Shown: one piece after another, positions 29,086 to 40,549 of the stretch
How positions within the stretch are numbered: position 1 is the first letter of the stretch
How the letters are laid out: each line of letters opens with the position of its first letter
DNA from: Gammaproteobacteria bacterium
GTDB taxonomy: Bacteria; Pseudomonadota; Gammaproteobacteria; JAABTG01
Length of the DNA stretch: 64,000 bases
Direction: 5' to 3'
Assembly (NCBI GenBank): GCA_034522055.1
Contig: JAXHLS010000002.1
Span: forward strand, 3,057,549 to 3,121,548
Made by a program: the position numbers and the translations under genes
Notes under the pieces: generated by a model
The model's database searches: none
What the model saw: the letters and a program-made list of their open reading frames with translations, nothing else
Told to the model about the DNA's origin: nothing

Positions 29086-30939
29086 TCAGCTCACCACCAC
29101 TTTCCGGAACATCCCCGGCATGTGGTAGAGCAGGTGGCAGTGATAGGCCCAGCCGCCCATGGCGTCGGCGGTGACGAGGTAGCTGATGCGCGCGCCGGGC
29201 TGAACGATGACGGTGTGCTTGCGGGGGATGCGCCCGGGGTCCCCCGTCTCCAGGTCGCTCCACATGCCGTGGAGGTGGATGGGATGGTTCATCATGGTGT
29301 CGTTGATGAGGTTGATGCGCACCCGCTCGCCGAATTTGAGTCCCAGGGGTTCGGCATCGGCGAACTTGATGCCGTCCATGGACCACATGTAGCGGCTCAT
29401 GTTGCCCGTGAGGTGAAGGTCGATCTCCCGCCCCGGCTCCCGGGGATCGGGGGTGGCGCCGATATTGAACAGGTCGGCGTAGGTGAGCACGCGGCGGCCG
29501 TTGTCCCGCAGGCCCACGCCGGGGTCGTCCAGCCGGTATTGGGGGGCGTCGGCGCGCATGTCGATGTGGGGACCGTACTCGGTATCGGCGTGGACCACGG
29601 GGCGGCTACTGCCATAGCCGGCCGTGCCCGAGCCGATGGCGGGCCTGGCTTCCATGCCGCCCATGTCATGGCCCGAGTGGTCCATGCCACCCATGTCATG
29701 GCCCGAGTGGTCCATGGCCGGCATCCCGCCGTCGGCGGAGTCATTGGCACCCATGTCGTGCCCGGCATGGCCCATGGCCGCCATGTCCATGCCCATGTCG
29801 CCATGGGTGAGGATGGGTGCCGGGTCCATCTCCGGCACCTCGCCCGCCAGGGCCAGGTCCGGCGTCAGGGTGCCGCGGGCATAGCCCGAGCGGTCGATGG
29901 CCTGGGCGAAGACGGTATAGGGCCGGTCGTCCTGCGGTCTGACGATGACGTCATAGGTCTCGGCCACGCCGAGGCGCAGTTCGTCCACCGTCACGGGCTC
30001 GATGTTCTGGCCATCGGCGGCCACGACGGTCATCTCGAGCCCCGGGATCCGCAGGTCGAAGAAGGTCATGGCGGCGGCATTGATGATGCGCAGGCGCACC
30101 CGCTCGCCCCGGCGGAACAGCCCCTTCCAGCCCTCGGCGGGGGTGACGCCGTTCATGAGGAAGGTATAGGTGTAGCCGGTGACATCGGAGATGTCGCGGT
30201 CGGACATGCGCATGGTGTCCCACATGTCGCGCTCGGCGCGGTAGCCGGCCCAGCCCTTCTCACGGATCTCCGCCAGGGCATCGAAGATGGTGCGCTCGCG
30301 GAAGTTGTAGTAGTGGGAGAGCTTCTTGAGGGTGGCATAGATGTGGTTGGGATCCTCGTCGCTCCAGTCGGACAGCACCAGGGCGTAATCGCGGTCGCAG
30401 GCGAAGGGTTCGGGGCCCGCGGGGTCGATGATGATGGCGCCGTAGGACCCGGTCTGCTCGTGGAAGCCGGAGTGGCTGTGATACCAGTAGGTGCCCGATT
30501 GCTTCACCGGGAATTGGTAGGTGAAGGACTCCCCCGGGGGAATGCCCTCGAAACCGTCGCTGATGTGGGGCACTCCGTCCTGGGAACTTGGCAGGATGAG
30601 GCCATGCCAGTGGATGGAGGCGTCCTCGGCGAGGTGGTTGGTGACTTTCAGCGTCACCGTGTCGCCCTCGCGCCAGCGCAGCACGGGGGCGGGCACCGTG
30701 CCGTTGATGGCGGTGGCCTGGCGCTCAGCGCCCGTGAGGTTGATGGGGGTGGGGCTGTAGGTGAGGTCGAAACGGGTGCCCGAGAGCACCTGCTGGCGGC
30801 CGGGCGGGGTGGCGGCGGCACGGCCGGTGGCCGGGTTGATGCCGAGGCCGAGCAGGGCGCCGCCGGCGGCGAGTCCGGTGACGAAGCGGCGCCGGGAGGG
30901 CGAGAAGGCCCCGGGATGGGGCAGGGATATACGGGACAT
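29086..30939 (-). CDS. copA: Multicopper oxidase CopA (PcoA)
   Basis: The 617-residue periplasmic oxidase carries a Tat signal (SRRRFVTGLAAGGALLG) and all copper sites: HWHG, WYHSHSGFHEQTG, HPIHLHGMW and HCHLLYHMPGM. Between domains lies a Met/His stretch with near-perfect repeats of MDHSGHDMGG, typical of CopA/PcoA, which probably loads extra Cu(I). It oxidises Cu(I) to less harmful Cu(II) in the periplasm. It is the core gene of the operon running from 32559 down to 27921. Confidence 0.96.
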   Translation of the reverse strand: MSRISLPHPGAFSPSRRRFVTGLAAGGALLGLGINPATGRAAATPPGRQQVLSGTRFDLTYSPTPINLTGAERQATAINGTVPAPVLRWREGDTVTLKVTNHLAEDASIHWHGLILPSSQDGVPHISDGFEGIPPGESFTYQFPVKQSGTYWYHSHSGFHEQTGSYGAIIIDPAGPEPFACDRDYALVLSDWSDEDPNHIYATLKKLSHYYNFRERTIFDALAEIREKGWAGYRAERDMWDTMRMSDRDISDVTGYTYTFLMNGVTPAEGWKGLFRRGERVRLRIINAAAMTFFDLRIPGLEMTVVAADGQNIEPVTVDELRLGVAETYDVIVRPQDDRPYTVFAQAIDRSGYARGTLTPDLALAGEVPEMDPAPILTHGDMGMDMAAMGHAGHDMGANDSADGGMPAMDHSGHDMGGMDHSGHDMGGMEARPAIGSGTAGYGSSRPVVHADTEYGPHIDMRADAPQYRLDDPGVGLRDNGRRVLTYADLFNIGATPDPREPGREIDLHLTGNMSRYMWSMDGIKFADAEPLGLKFGERVRINLINDTMMNHPIHLHGMWSDLETGDPGRIPRKHTVIVQPGARISYLVTADAMGGWAYHCHLLYHMPGMFRKVVVS

Positions 30940-31076
30940 GGTGATTTCCTCTGGTGTTCCGGACGGTTCCCCGCGACCACGACGGGCGGCGCGGGACGTG
31001 GGAGTGACGACTAGCCGACCTCTGGCAGGCCAGCGGTGAGGCCGGGTGGAACCGGCGTCCCCTGCGGCATGACAGT

Positions 31077-31307
31077 CTACCGTCGCAGATCGGCCTTCTT
31101 CTGCTCGAACTCCTCGCGGTCGATATCGCCGCGGGCGTAGCGTTCCTCAAGGATCTCCAGGGCGCTTTTGGCGGGCGGCGGCGCTTCAATGCTGCGGGCA
31201 CGGCCGGTGCCTCCCGCCAAGGCCGCAACAGCCCACACCACCAGGCCGATGATTACCAACCACAGGATCCACATGAAACCACCGCCGATAAAATGTCCGT
31301 CGTACAT
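31077..31307 (-). CDS. Small membrane protein with SHOCT domain
   Basis: The 76-residue protein has one membrane helix (WILWLVIIGLVVWAVAALAG). A short C-terminal SHOCT-type motif follows (ALEILEERYARGDIDREEFE, then QKKADLRR). SHOCT domains are short oligomerisation or regulatory tails. Such proteins are common in copper clusters, where their role is unknown. Confidence 0.8.
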   Translation of the reverse strand: MYDGHFIGGGFMWILWLVIIGLVVWAVAALAGGTGRARSIEAPPPAKSALEILEERYARGDIDREEFEQKKADLRR

Positions 31308-31370
31308 GTAATGTCTCCGATTGAATGGTGGAGGGACGGGACGGCGCTGCCATCCCGCCGAAACGCCAGA

Positions 31371-31877
31371 CTACTGCGCGTAGCCGGGACCCATCATGCC
31401 TCCCTGGCCGTCCCCCATGGGCCCACGCTGCTGTTGACCCATGGGCGGGCCGCCCATGCCGCCGGGGCCTTGCATGCCACCCATGCCGCCGCGGCGGTCC
31501 TGCCACGCGGGAGAGCGTCCCATATTGCCCTGGTACGGCATCTGACCGCGCTGGTCCTGCCAGGCGGATGGCCCGCCGCGGCGCTGCATCATCTCCTCAC
31601 GCCACCGCTCCATGTCCTGGTGCCGCTGTTGCCAGTCCGGTGACTGGCCGCGCCGCTGCTGCCACATGGGCGGCGCGTTCTCCGGGCCCTGTATGGAGCC
31701 GGGATAGCCGCGCATCATGCCGCGATGGTGCTCGCCGCCGGGCCCCATCATGGGCCCCATGCCTTGACCCATCATGGGTCCACCGTAGCCCTGACCCTGG
31801 CCGGGGCCCGGTTGGGCGAAGGCCAGCTGGGTGGTGAAGAGGAGCGCCGCGGCGCCGAGTAAGGGAATGAGTCTCAT
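31371..31877 (-). CDS. Secreted Met/Gln/Gly-rich protein
   Basis: The 168-residue product has a signal peptide (LIPLLGAAALLFTTQLAFA). The rest is low complexity: GPMMGQGMGPMMGPGGEHHR, MEPWW-free Gln/Arg-rich WQQR segments, and GMGGMQGPGGMGGPPMGQ. Twenty or so Met plus a few His suggest Cu(I)/Ag(I) binding in the periplasm. No named family is recognised. It is the second gene of the cop operon. Confidence 0.7.
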   Translation of the reverse strand: MRLIPLLGAAALLFTTQLAFAQPGPGQGQGYGGPMMGQGMGPMMGPGGEHHRGMMRGYPGSIQGPENAPPMWQQRRGQSPDWQQRHQDMERWREEMMQRRGGPSAWQDQRGQMPYQGNMGRSPAWQDRRGGMGGMQGPGGMGGPPMGQQQRGPMGDGQGGMMGPGYAQ

Positions 31878-32061
31878 GAGTCTTCTCCTGTTTGATGTGG
31901 GGAATTAACGCTTGTGCCCCGGGGTCGCCCCGTGATCTGAGATGCGTCCACGGTAACCGCCCGCGCCGCAACGCAATCCTGGGGATTAAATCGCATGTGC
32001 CATGCCATCAGTCGGCCGTTGAGGCGGAGGTTCCCGCAGGGAAACGCCGCCTCGTTGCGGC

Positions 32062-32559
32062 TTACCACTGCGGGCACGCGGCCACCGTGAGCGTGCCGGC
32101 ACGCGTCTGCTGGGCGGGCGTGAGCACGGCATAGAGGTCACGGGTCGCCGTGTCCAGCTTGCGCATCTGCTCCAGGCCTTCCTCGTGGAAGGTGGCTCGC
32201 GGATCCGCTCCGGCGGTGCCGTCATAGCGCGTCTGGTGATGGGCGGCCATCAGGTCGCGGCCGTTGGCGACGGCATCGACGTAGGCATTCCAGGCGGGCT
32301 CCTGATCGGCGGTGATCGCGAGATCGGCCTTGATTTGCCCGAGCCTGGCTGTATCGAAGGCCAGCGGACCGCTGCGGTGCATCCAGCCGGTCCCGCCGTA
32401 GCCACCGTGCATGGTACCGGCGCCACCCATCATGCCGTGGTGGCCGCCGAAGCCATAACCCGGGCCGAAGCCGGCACCGGCGAAGACGCCGCTGGTGGCA
32501 CCGATGGCCAGTGCGGAGGCCACTGCGATGGCGAGCATACCCTTGGTCGTCTGTTTCAT
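32062..32559 (-). CDS. Periplasmic LTXXQ (Spy/CpxP-like) protein
   Basis: The ATG at 32557-32559 gives 165 residues. A signal peptide precedes a Gly/His/Met-rich stretch (GFGGHHGMMGGAGTMHGGYG). A helical body follows (LGQIKADLAITADQEPAWNA, YVDAVANGRDLMAAHHQTRY) and it ends in a LTPAQQ motif of the Spy/CpxP/ZraP family. These proteins act as periplasmic chaperones or metal-binding sensors. It is the first gene of the cop operon, divergent from copRS. Confidence 0.8.
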   Translation of the reverse strand: MKQTTKGMLAIAVASALAIGATSGVFAGAGFGPGYGFGGHHGMMGGAGTMHGGYGGTGWMHRSGPLAFDTARLGQIKADLAITADQEPAWNAYVDAVANGRDLMAAHHQTRYDGTAGADPRATFHEEGLEQMRKLDTATRDLYAVLTPAQQTRAGTLTVAACPQW

Positions 32560-32687
32560 GATTGTCTCCTTTTCAAGTGTTGCCTGGTTTACTCTGTTGT
32601 GGAGCCCCTGGCTGTTGTGGAGGCCCTGGGCTCGAGTGTCATTAGACGCCCCGCCGGTAAGCGGCATGTGTCAGTCCGTGGGTTTTT

Positions 32688-32731
32688 TGTAAGCCCGTGT
32701 AACACTCCGGGGCGGGGTTACATCCTGTTAC
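32688..32731. promoter_or_regulatory. Putative CopR operator between the cop operon and copRS
   Basis: TGTAA is repeated at 32688 and 32698. GTTAC, its inverted form, is repeated at 32717 and 32727. Both pairs have exactly 10-base spacing, one DNA turn, as in direct-repeat sites for OmpR-family dimers. The two pairs face opposite ways between divergent genes, so one regulator could control both directions. Confidence 0.6.
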
Positions 32732-32776
32732 CCCCTTTCTTCCCGCGCGTGCCGGAGGCCGCGTAGAGTAAGCGCC

Positions 32777-33502
<726 letters not shown>

Positions 33503-33514
33503 GGGCGATTGACG

Positions 33515-34933
33515 ATGCACCTCGTACCCCGTTCCTTGTCCAGCCGCCTCGGTCTGGTGCTGCTGGCCGTACTGGTAACGGCCCAACTGCTGTCCGCGTG
33601 GATCATGCTGCGGGACCGCGGCCAGATCATGTACGAGACGGTCCGGGGCGATCTGGTGGAGCGCACCGCCGGCATCGTGCGGCTGCTGGATGCGCTCCCG
33701 GCGGCCGAGCGTCGGAGCCTGGTACCGTTGCTCAACACGCCGGAGACGCGGGTCGCCCTGGCGGCGGATGCGCTGGCCAGGGACAGCGGCGAAGAGCCGG
33801 CTGTCGATGACGCCGGCCGTTTGGCGGCCGCCCTGCGCGAACGCCTGCCGCCGGGCAGCGAGGTACGGGTGTCGCTGCGGGGCGGGCTGGCGACACCGCC
33901 TGGGCCGCCAGCGGGCATGGCGGATATGCACCGGCGTCACATGGAGCAGATGGGGGGCATGGCCGGTTCCTGGGCCTACCTCCAGGGGGTGCCTGCCCTG
34001 GCCCGGGGCTACCTCATCCAGGTACGTCTTGCCGATGGCACCTGGGTGCGCTTCGAACGCCGCCTCCCCGAGAGCCTCTTCGACCGGCCCACCCGCCTGC
34101 TTCTCACCCTGACGATCCTGCTGGCCAGCGTGGTGCTGCTGTCCCTGCTGGCCGTGCGCTGGGTGGTGCGCCCGCTGCACCGCCTGCGCGGTGCGGCGGA
34201 GGCCCTCGGGCGCGACATCAACCGTCCACCCCTGGCGGAGGCAGGGCCCCTGGAGGTGGCCGAGACGGCGCGGGCCTTCAACACCATGCAGCGCCGCATC
34301 CGCAGCTTCGTCGAGGACCGCGCGCGTATCCTCGCCGCCGTGTCCCATGACCTCAAGACACCCCTGACGCGGTTGCGCCTGCGCGCCGAGCTGCTGGACG
34401 ACGAGGCCCTGCGGGACAAGGTGCTGGCGGATCTGAACGACATGGAGACCATGGTTGCCGCCACCCTGGATTTCATGCGCGGGGCCGAGGCCCGCGAGGA
34501 CTCCCGCCGGGTAGACCTCATGGCCCTGCTGGAGACCGTGGCCGAGGACGCCCGCGAGGCCGGCGGGCGGGTGAGCCTCGGGGGCACCGTAAATGCACCC
34601 GTGGCGGCCCGGCCCATGGCGCTGAAGCGCTGCCTGGTGAACCTGGTGGATAACGCCGTGCGCTATGGCGGCGGCGCCGAGATCACGGCCGGCGAAACAC
34701 CAGGAGCGGTGCGGGTGGTGGTGGCCGATGGCGGCCCGGGGATCCCCGAGGCGCTGTTGGAGCAGGCCTTCGAGCCCTTCTACCGTATCGACGGTTCCCG
34801 CGCCCGCCACACCGGCGGCACGGGCCTCGGCCTCGGCATCTCCCGCAACATCGCCCGCGCCCACGGCGGCGACCTGATCCTGCGTAACCGCCAGGGAGGC
34901 GGGCTGGAGGCCGAGCTTACGCTGCCGCGTTGA
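33515..34933 (+). CDS. Sensor histidine kinase with Met/His-rich sensor loop (CopS-like)
   Basis: The 472-residue kinase (ATG 33515; a TTG at 33509 is also possible) has two membrane helices around residues 11-30 and 190-212. Between them is a periplasmic domain containing GMADMHRRHMEQMGGMAG, a likely Cu(I)/Ag(I) site. A HAMP linker follows. The phospho-acceptor box is AAVSHDLKTPLTRLRLRAEL. The ATP site carries NLVDNAVRYGG, DGGPGIPEALLEQAFEPFYR and TGLGLGISRNIARAHGGDL. It pairs with the upstream response regulator. Confidence 0.9.
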   Translation: MHLVPRSLSSRLGLVLLAVLVTAQLLSAWIMLRDRGQIMYETVRGDLVERTAGIVRLLDALPAAERRSLVPLLNTPETRVALAADALARDSGEEPAVDDAGRLAAALRERLPPGSEVRVSLRGGLATPPGPPAGMADMHRRHMEQMGGMAGSWAYLQGVPALARGYLIQVRLADGTWVRFERRLPESLFDRPTRLLLTLTILLASVVLLSLLAVRWVVRPLHRLRGAAEALGRDINRPPLAEAGPLEVAETARAFNTMQRRIRSFVEDRARILAAVSHDLKTPLTRLRLRAELLDDEALRDKVLADLNDMETMVAATLDFMRGAEAREDSRRVDLMALLETVAEDAREAGGRVSLGGTVNAPVAARPMALKRCLVNLVDNAVRYGGGAEITAGETPGAVRVVVADGGPGIPEALLEQAFEPFYRIDGSRARHTGGTGLGLGISRNIARAHGGDLILRNRQGGGLEAELTLPR

Positions 34934-35021
34934 GCATGGCGTGCATCGCGGCCTGGGTTCAGAGCCGTCTGCGTGGTCACACCTCACCACCGCTCCCCAG
35001 TCCCGCGGCCGACGCGGACCA

Positions 35022-35513
35022 TCAGCGGCCGACGTGCGTGAAGACAGCGGTTTCGTAGCCTTCACGATTGTGATCGTGGATTTGTACCGCCACCGTATGC
35101 TCGTCCTGCCGGTGCACCTTGAAGAAGTTGCCATAGGCGATGCCGGTGGAAAGCCTCATCTTCTCCATCGGCTTGCGTGCCTCGACCACGCCCATGTAAC
35201 TGACCTCGCCGAACACGGTGGCGTCCCGCACCGGCTCGTTTCCCGGCTTGCGGTAGATCCAGGCGAAAACGTGCGAAAGCTCCGATTCGGCTGCCGGCCG
35301 GAGATCGTGGAGCTGCTTTTCCTCGTCCAGGAGCTGGGGCTGGTGCTTGACCAGTTCGACGGGGACGATCCCCAGGTAGACGCGGTAGTGCTCCGTTTCC
35401 TGCTGCCAGAAATATTGGTTCTCTCCGGTGCTCTGTGCAGCCTGCGCCGAAACGAAGAGCATGAGCGAGGCCACTCGTGCGAACGTTGACCACCTTTTGA
35501 ATGTCATCTCCAT
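35022..35513 (-). CDS. Secreted protein of unknown function
   Basis: The 163-residue product has a signal peptide (FARVASLMLFVSAQAAQS). A beta-rich domain follows: EHYRVYLGIVPVELVKHQPQ, YRKPGNEPVRDATVFGEVSY and TVAVQIHDHNREGYETAVFT. The His pair near the end and the sandwich-like pattern recall small periplasmic metal-binding domains, but no family is certain. It is transcribed away from the Cu ATPase, with one small gene between them, and converges on copS. Confidence 0.6.
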   Translation of the reverse strand: MEMTFKRWSTFARVASLMLFVSAQAAQSTGENQYFWQQETEHYRVYLGIVPVELVKHQPQLLDEEKQLHDLRPAAESELSHVFAWIYRKPGNEPVRDATVFGEVSYMGVVEARKPMEKMRLSTGIAYGNFFKVHRQDEHTVAVQIHDHNREGYETAVFTHVGR

Positions 35514-35547
35514 GGTCCTCCCGTTTTTGCCTGGCGCTGGATGGCGC

Positions 35548-35892
35548 CTACTCTTCGAGCATGTCCAGCATCGACTGGTGCATCTCGACCATATTGCGCA
35601 GGTGAACGCGGCTGGCCGGGAGCCAGTTCTGACATCGCCCGGCCGCGTCCTGGGCGGGCGTCTTCAATGCCTGCCGCGCCGCTGCGACGCGTTCCTGGTG
35701 CTCCCGAATCAGCCGGTTGCGTTCTATCGAGTCGGGTTCGGCAATCAGGCTGTGCCAATGGTGTTGGAGATCAGCGATCGGGTCATCAGGACACACGGGC
35801 GAGGCCAGGACCCGTGGTGCTGCTCCGACTCCGGCCATCAGGGTGAGCAGGGTTGCCATGGGCGCTGCAAGGAACAGGGTTCGGTGAATCAT
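35548..35892 (-). CDS. Small secreted helical protein of unknown function
   Basis: The ATG at 35890-35892, after a good purine-rich site, gives 114 residues. A signal peptide ends near GVGAAPRVLASP. The mature part has two Cys (VCPDD, RCQNW), His-rich spots (LQHHWHSLI) and helices (HLRNMVEMHQSMLDMLEE). It follows the Cu ATPase gene after 49 bases and may be part of its operon. No family is recognised. Confidence 0.6.
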   Translation of the reverse strand: MIHRTLFLAAPMATLLTLMAGVGAAPRVLASPVCPDDPIADLQHHWHSLIAEPDSIERNRLIREHQERVAAARQALKTPAQDAAGRCQNWLPASRVHLRNMVEMHQSMLDMLEE

Positions 35893-35941
35893 AATGGCCC
35901 TCCTGGATGCTTGTTTCTCGGGTTGCCGCAACCGCCGGTGG

Positions 35942-38365
<2,424 letters not shown>

Positions 38366-38434
38366 GTCGCACCTGTAGTGAATTTGGGCGCACCGGGGTT
38401 TCCCGCGATCCCCGGCCAGAGATCAAAGGGCGTC

Positions 38435-38566
38435 TCAATCCCTGAGGATGGAGACCAGGAAGCCGACGGCGGCCACCAGTACCAGCAGCCAGAAGACCAG
38501 CCCGAGCTTGGTATACCCGGATGGGAAGCCGGCCAGATGGATGGTCATGGGTTGGTCTATGGACAT
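38435..38566 (-). CDS. Single-helix small membrane protein
   Basis: The 43-residue frame starts at 38564-38566 (SIDQPMTIHLAGFPSGYTKL). It has one membrane helix (LVFWLLVLVAAVGFLVSIL) and a charged end. It lies 69 bases before the Cu ATPase on the same strand. Small proteins of this size accompany several copper ATPases. Coding status rests on the helix and spacing only. Confidence 0.5.
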   Translation of the reverse strand: MSIDQPMTIHLAGFPSGYTKLGLVFWLLVLVAAVGFLVSILRD

Positions 38567-38704
38567 CGCGGATCGTCTCTCGAGAGCATTTCGTACCCAA
38601 ACCGAAGCATGGAATGTGCCAGGGACTTGGCTTAACGGGCGGCCCAGTAGGTCCGGTCCCGCGCAAGGCTGTGCGCGAAGTAAAGCCCGTACGGGGATGC
38701 CCAT

Positions 38705-38747
38705 CGGTTTAACGGGCACTGGAAAATTGGAACGCTTCGTTAAACCG
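38705..38747. repeat. Inverted repeat in the gap before the Cu ATPase unit
   Basis: CGGTTTAACG at 38705-38714 and CGTTAAACCG at 38738-38747 are perfect 10-bp inverted copies 23 bases apart. The sequence TTAACGGGC occurs inside the left copy (extending past it) and again near 38631. The gap (38567-38823) has no gene, so these may be operator sites for the ATPase genes or a read-through barrier after the VTT-domain gene. Confidence 0.5.
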
Positions 38748-38823
38748 GTTGCGGCAGGCCGGCGGGGAGTCCGGGCGTCATGACGGGATAGGGCGGCCAT
38801 GGCTGTGGGGCGCAGCGGGGCAT

Positions 38824-39528
38824 TTAGACCCGGTTGCCGTCAGCGGGGCCCCGGCGCAATCTCCTCACGAGGGCGACCATCAGGGGGATCAAGAGGCCAA
38901 GCCCCAGGAACTGCACGGCAAGGACGACATTATCATCACCACCGGCCGCCAACTCGGAGCCGAAGTGGGCCAGCAGGAAACTGGCGGGCAGGATCCCCGC
39001 CAGGGTCGCCAGGGCGAAACGCCAGAAGGCCAAGGGGGTGACGCCCGCGGCGTAGCTCACCGCGTCGAAGGAGATGAAGGGCATCAGGCGGGTGAGGAAG
39101 ACCATGGTCATCAGCATCCCCTGGGACCCCTGCAGCCGGCGTAGCGTGGCCGGGCTCACCCAGCGCTCCACGGCGGCCCGGCCGGCGGTGCGGGCGATGA
39201 CGAAGGCGATGATGGCCCCCAGTTCGGCACCCAGCAAGACGTACAGGGTACCCAAGGTATGGCCATAAACGGTGCCGGCCGCCAGGGCGATGGGTGCACT
39301 CGGCAGGGGACTGAAGACGATGGCCGTGCACATCAGGCCGACGATGGCTGCGGGCCCCAGCCAGCCGCTGGCGGCGATGGCGTCCTGCAGGGCCTCGGGG
39401 TCGCGCAGCAGCGCCAGGGCGCCGGCCCAGTCCAGCAGCACGTATCCGGCTCCGAGGGTGAGCAGCACCATCAGGGGGATCAGGAAGACCGCGCGGCGTC
39501 TGCCCTTGGCGTGCGGGGGCGGGTCCAT
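38824..39528 (-). CDS. TVP38/TMEM64-family (VTT domain) membrane protein
   Basis: The 234-residue protein has five or six helices. Its VTT core shows AIVFSPLPSAPIALAAGTVY, GELGA-like LLGAELGAIIAFVIARTAGR and FLTRLMPFISFDAVSYAAGV. The F/G-R-x-x-P-x-x-x-F pattern is the family signature. Members are related to DedA and move lipids or unknown solutes. It ends the series of cytochrome genes, but a direct link to metals is unproven. Confidence 0.88.
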   Translation of the reverse strand: MDPPPHAKGRRRAVFLIPLMVLLTLGAGYVLLDWAGALALLRDPEALQDAIAASGWLGPAAIVGLMCTAIVFSPLPSAPIALAAGTVYGHTLGTLYVLLGAELGAIIAFVIARTAGRAAVERWVSPATLRRLQGSQGMLMTMVFLTRLMPFISFDAVSYAAGVTPLAFWRFALATLAGILPASFLLAHFGSELAAGGDDNVVLAVQFLGLGLLIPLMVALVRRLRRGPADGNRV

Positions 39529-39531
39529 GGG

Positions 39532-39927
39532 TCAGCGGATCCCGGCCTGGCGCTGAAGGCCCCGGATGTATGCGATGATGTGGCCTGCCTCCTCGGGGCT
39601 GATCTGGGGCTGAGGTGGCATGTCCCCAAAGTTCCAGTGGTGCTCCCGAACGCCGTCGCGGACGGCAAAGTGAATCGTCAGGTCGGCGTGGTGGCTGCGG
39701 CGGTAGATCGGGTCCACCAGCGGCGGCCCGCGGTCTGTGCCTTGGGCACGGTGGCCGTGGCACTCGACGCAGTGGGCCTGGAACAGGCGGCGGCCTGTCT
39801 CGGCGTCCGCCTTGAAGTCCTCCGGCGGGAGGTGGAAGCGCTGGCGCCCCGCCTCTGGGTCGTTCTCGCCGCAACCGGCGAGAACAGCGGCGAGGAGCAT
39901 GGTCGCGGCGGCCCTGGAGAATTTCAT
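39532..39927 (-). CDS. Lipoprotein c-type cytochrome
   Basis: The start at 39925-39927 gives 131 residues with a lipobox (LLAAVLAGC), so the protein is probably anchored in a membrane. One haem motif, CVECH, lies in LFQAHCVECHGHRAQGTDRG. A likely axial Met is in FGDMPPQPQISPEEAGHIIA. It follows another cytochrome gene by 10 bases and precedes the VTT gene by 3 bases, so all three are co-transcribed. Confidence 0.88.
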   Translation of the reverse strand: MKFSRAAATMLLAAVLAGCGENDPEAGRQRFHLPPEDFKADAETGRRLFQAHCVECHGHRAQGTDRGPPLVDPIYRRSHHADLTIHFAVRDGVREHHWNFGDMPPQPQISPEEAGHIIAYIRGLQRQAGIR

Positions 39928-39937
39928 GATGCGCGCC

Positions 39938-40549
39938 TCAGTGGTCATGGTTGTCGTGAACATGTTCGGCCGGTTCACCGTCGGTGGACTCCCCCTCATC
40001 ATCCGCGGCCAAGGCGCCTCCGTGAGCGTGGGCGTGACCGTCGTCCCCCGCCCGCGCCACCAGTTGCTCGTAGCCCGCCGCGTCGAGCGCCGGCAGGCGC
40101 CGGATGAAGGCTACCAGCTCCCACAGCTCGTCATTGCCATGGGTCGGGCCCCACGCCGGCATCCCGGTCATGCGAATGCCGTGCTTGATTATCCAGAACA
40201 GCTCGGCGGGACTGCGTTCCGCACCCCTGTCCGCGAGCCGCGGTGGCGCGGGGCTCATGTCCCGCGCGCCCACGAAGGGCTCGCGCCCGGGCGCGCCGTG
40301 GCAGCTCGCGCAGATCTCGTCGAAGGCTCGGGCGCCGGCCGTCACCGTGGCGTCCCCGGACAGGTCGGGGACGGTGATGGCCGCGGCCCGCCGCTCCACC
40401 GACTGCTGGCGGATGGTGCGCAGCAGCCAGCGCAGCGCGGCTGGCTCGTCGGTAGTGGCGGAGACTTCGGGGATGCCAGAGTAGGCGAGACCCACCACAG
40501 CGGCCGCGGCGAGGACGGTGACGAGGATGACGGCGGACAGAAGCTTCAT
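39938..40549 (-). CDS. Membrane-anchored c-type cytochrome with His-rich tail
   Basis: The 203-residue protein has an N-terminal helix (LSAVILVTVLAAAAVVGLAY), one haem motif in AFDEICASCHGAPGREP and an axial Met in RMTGMPAWGPTHGNDELWEL. The last 40 residues are rich in His and acidic residues (DDGHAHAHGG, AEHVHDNHDH) and could bind a divalent metal. Its start overlaps the adaptor stop by 4 bases, which ties it tightly to the RND pump genes. Confidence 0.88.
   Translation of the reverse strand: MKLLSAVILVTVLAAAAVVGLAYSGIPEVSATTDEPAALRWLLRTIRQQSVERRAAAITVPDLSGDATVTAGARAFDEICASCHGAPGREPFVGARDMSPAPPRLADRGAERSPAELFWIIKHGIRMTGMPAWGPTHGNDELWELVAFIRRLPALDAAGYEQLVARAGDDGHAHAHGGALAADDEGESTDGEPAEHVHDNHDH

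Noticed and set aside
29122-31014. Open frame of 630 codons on the plus strand
   Set aside because: Antisense to the CopA oxidase, Val/His/Gly-rich, no start site or domain.
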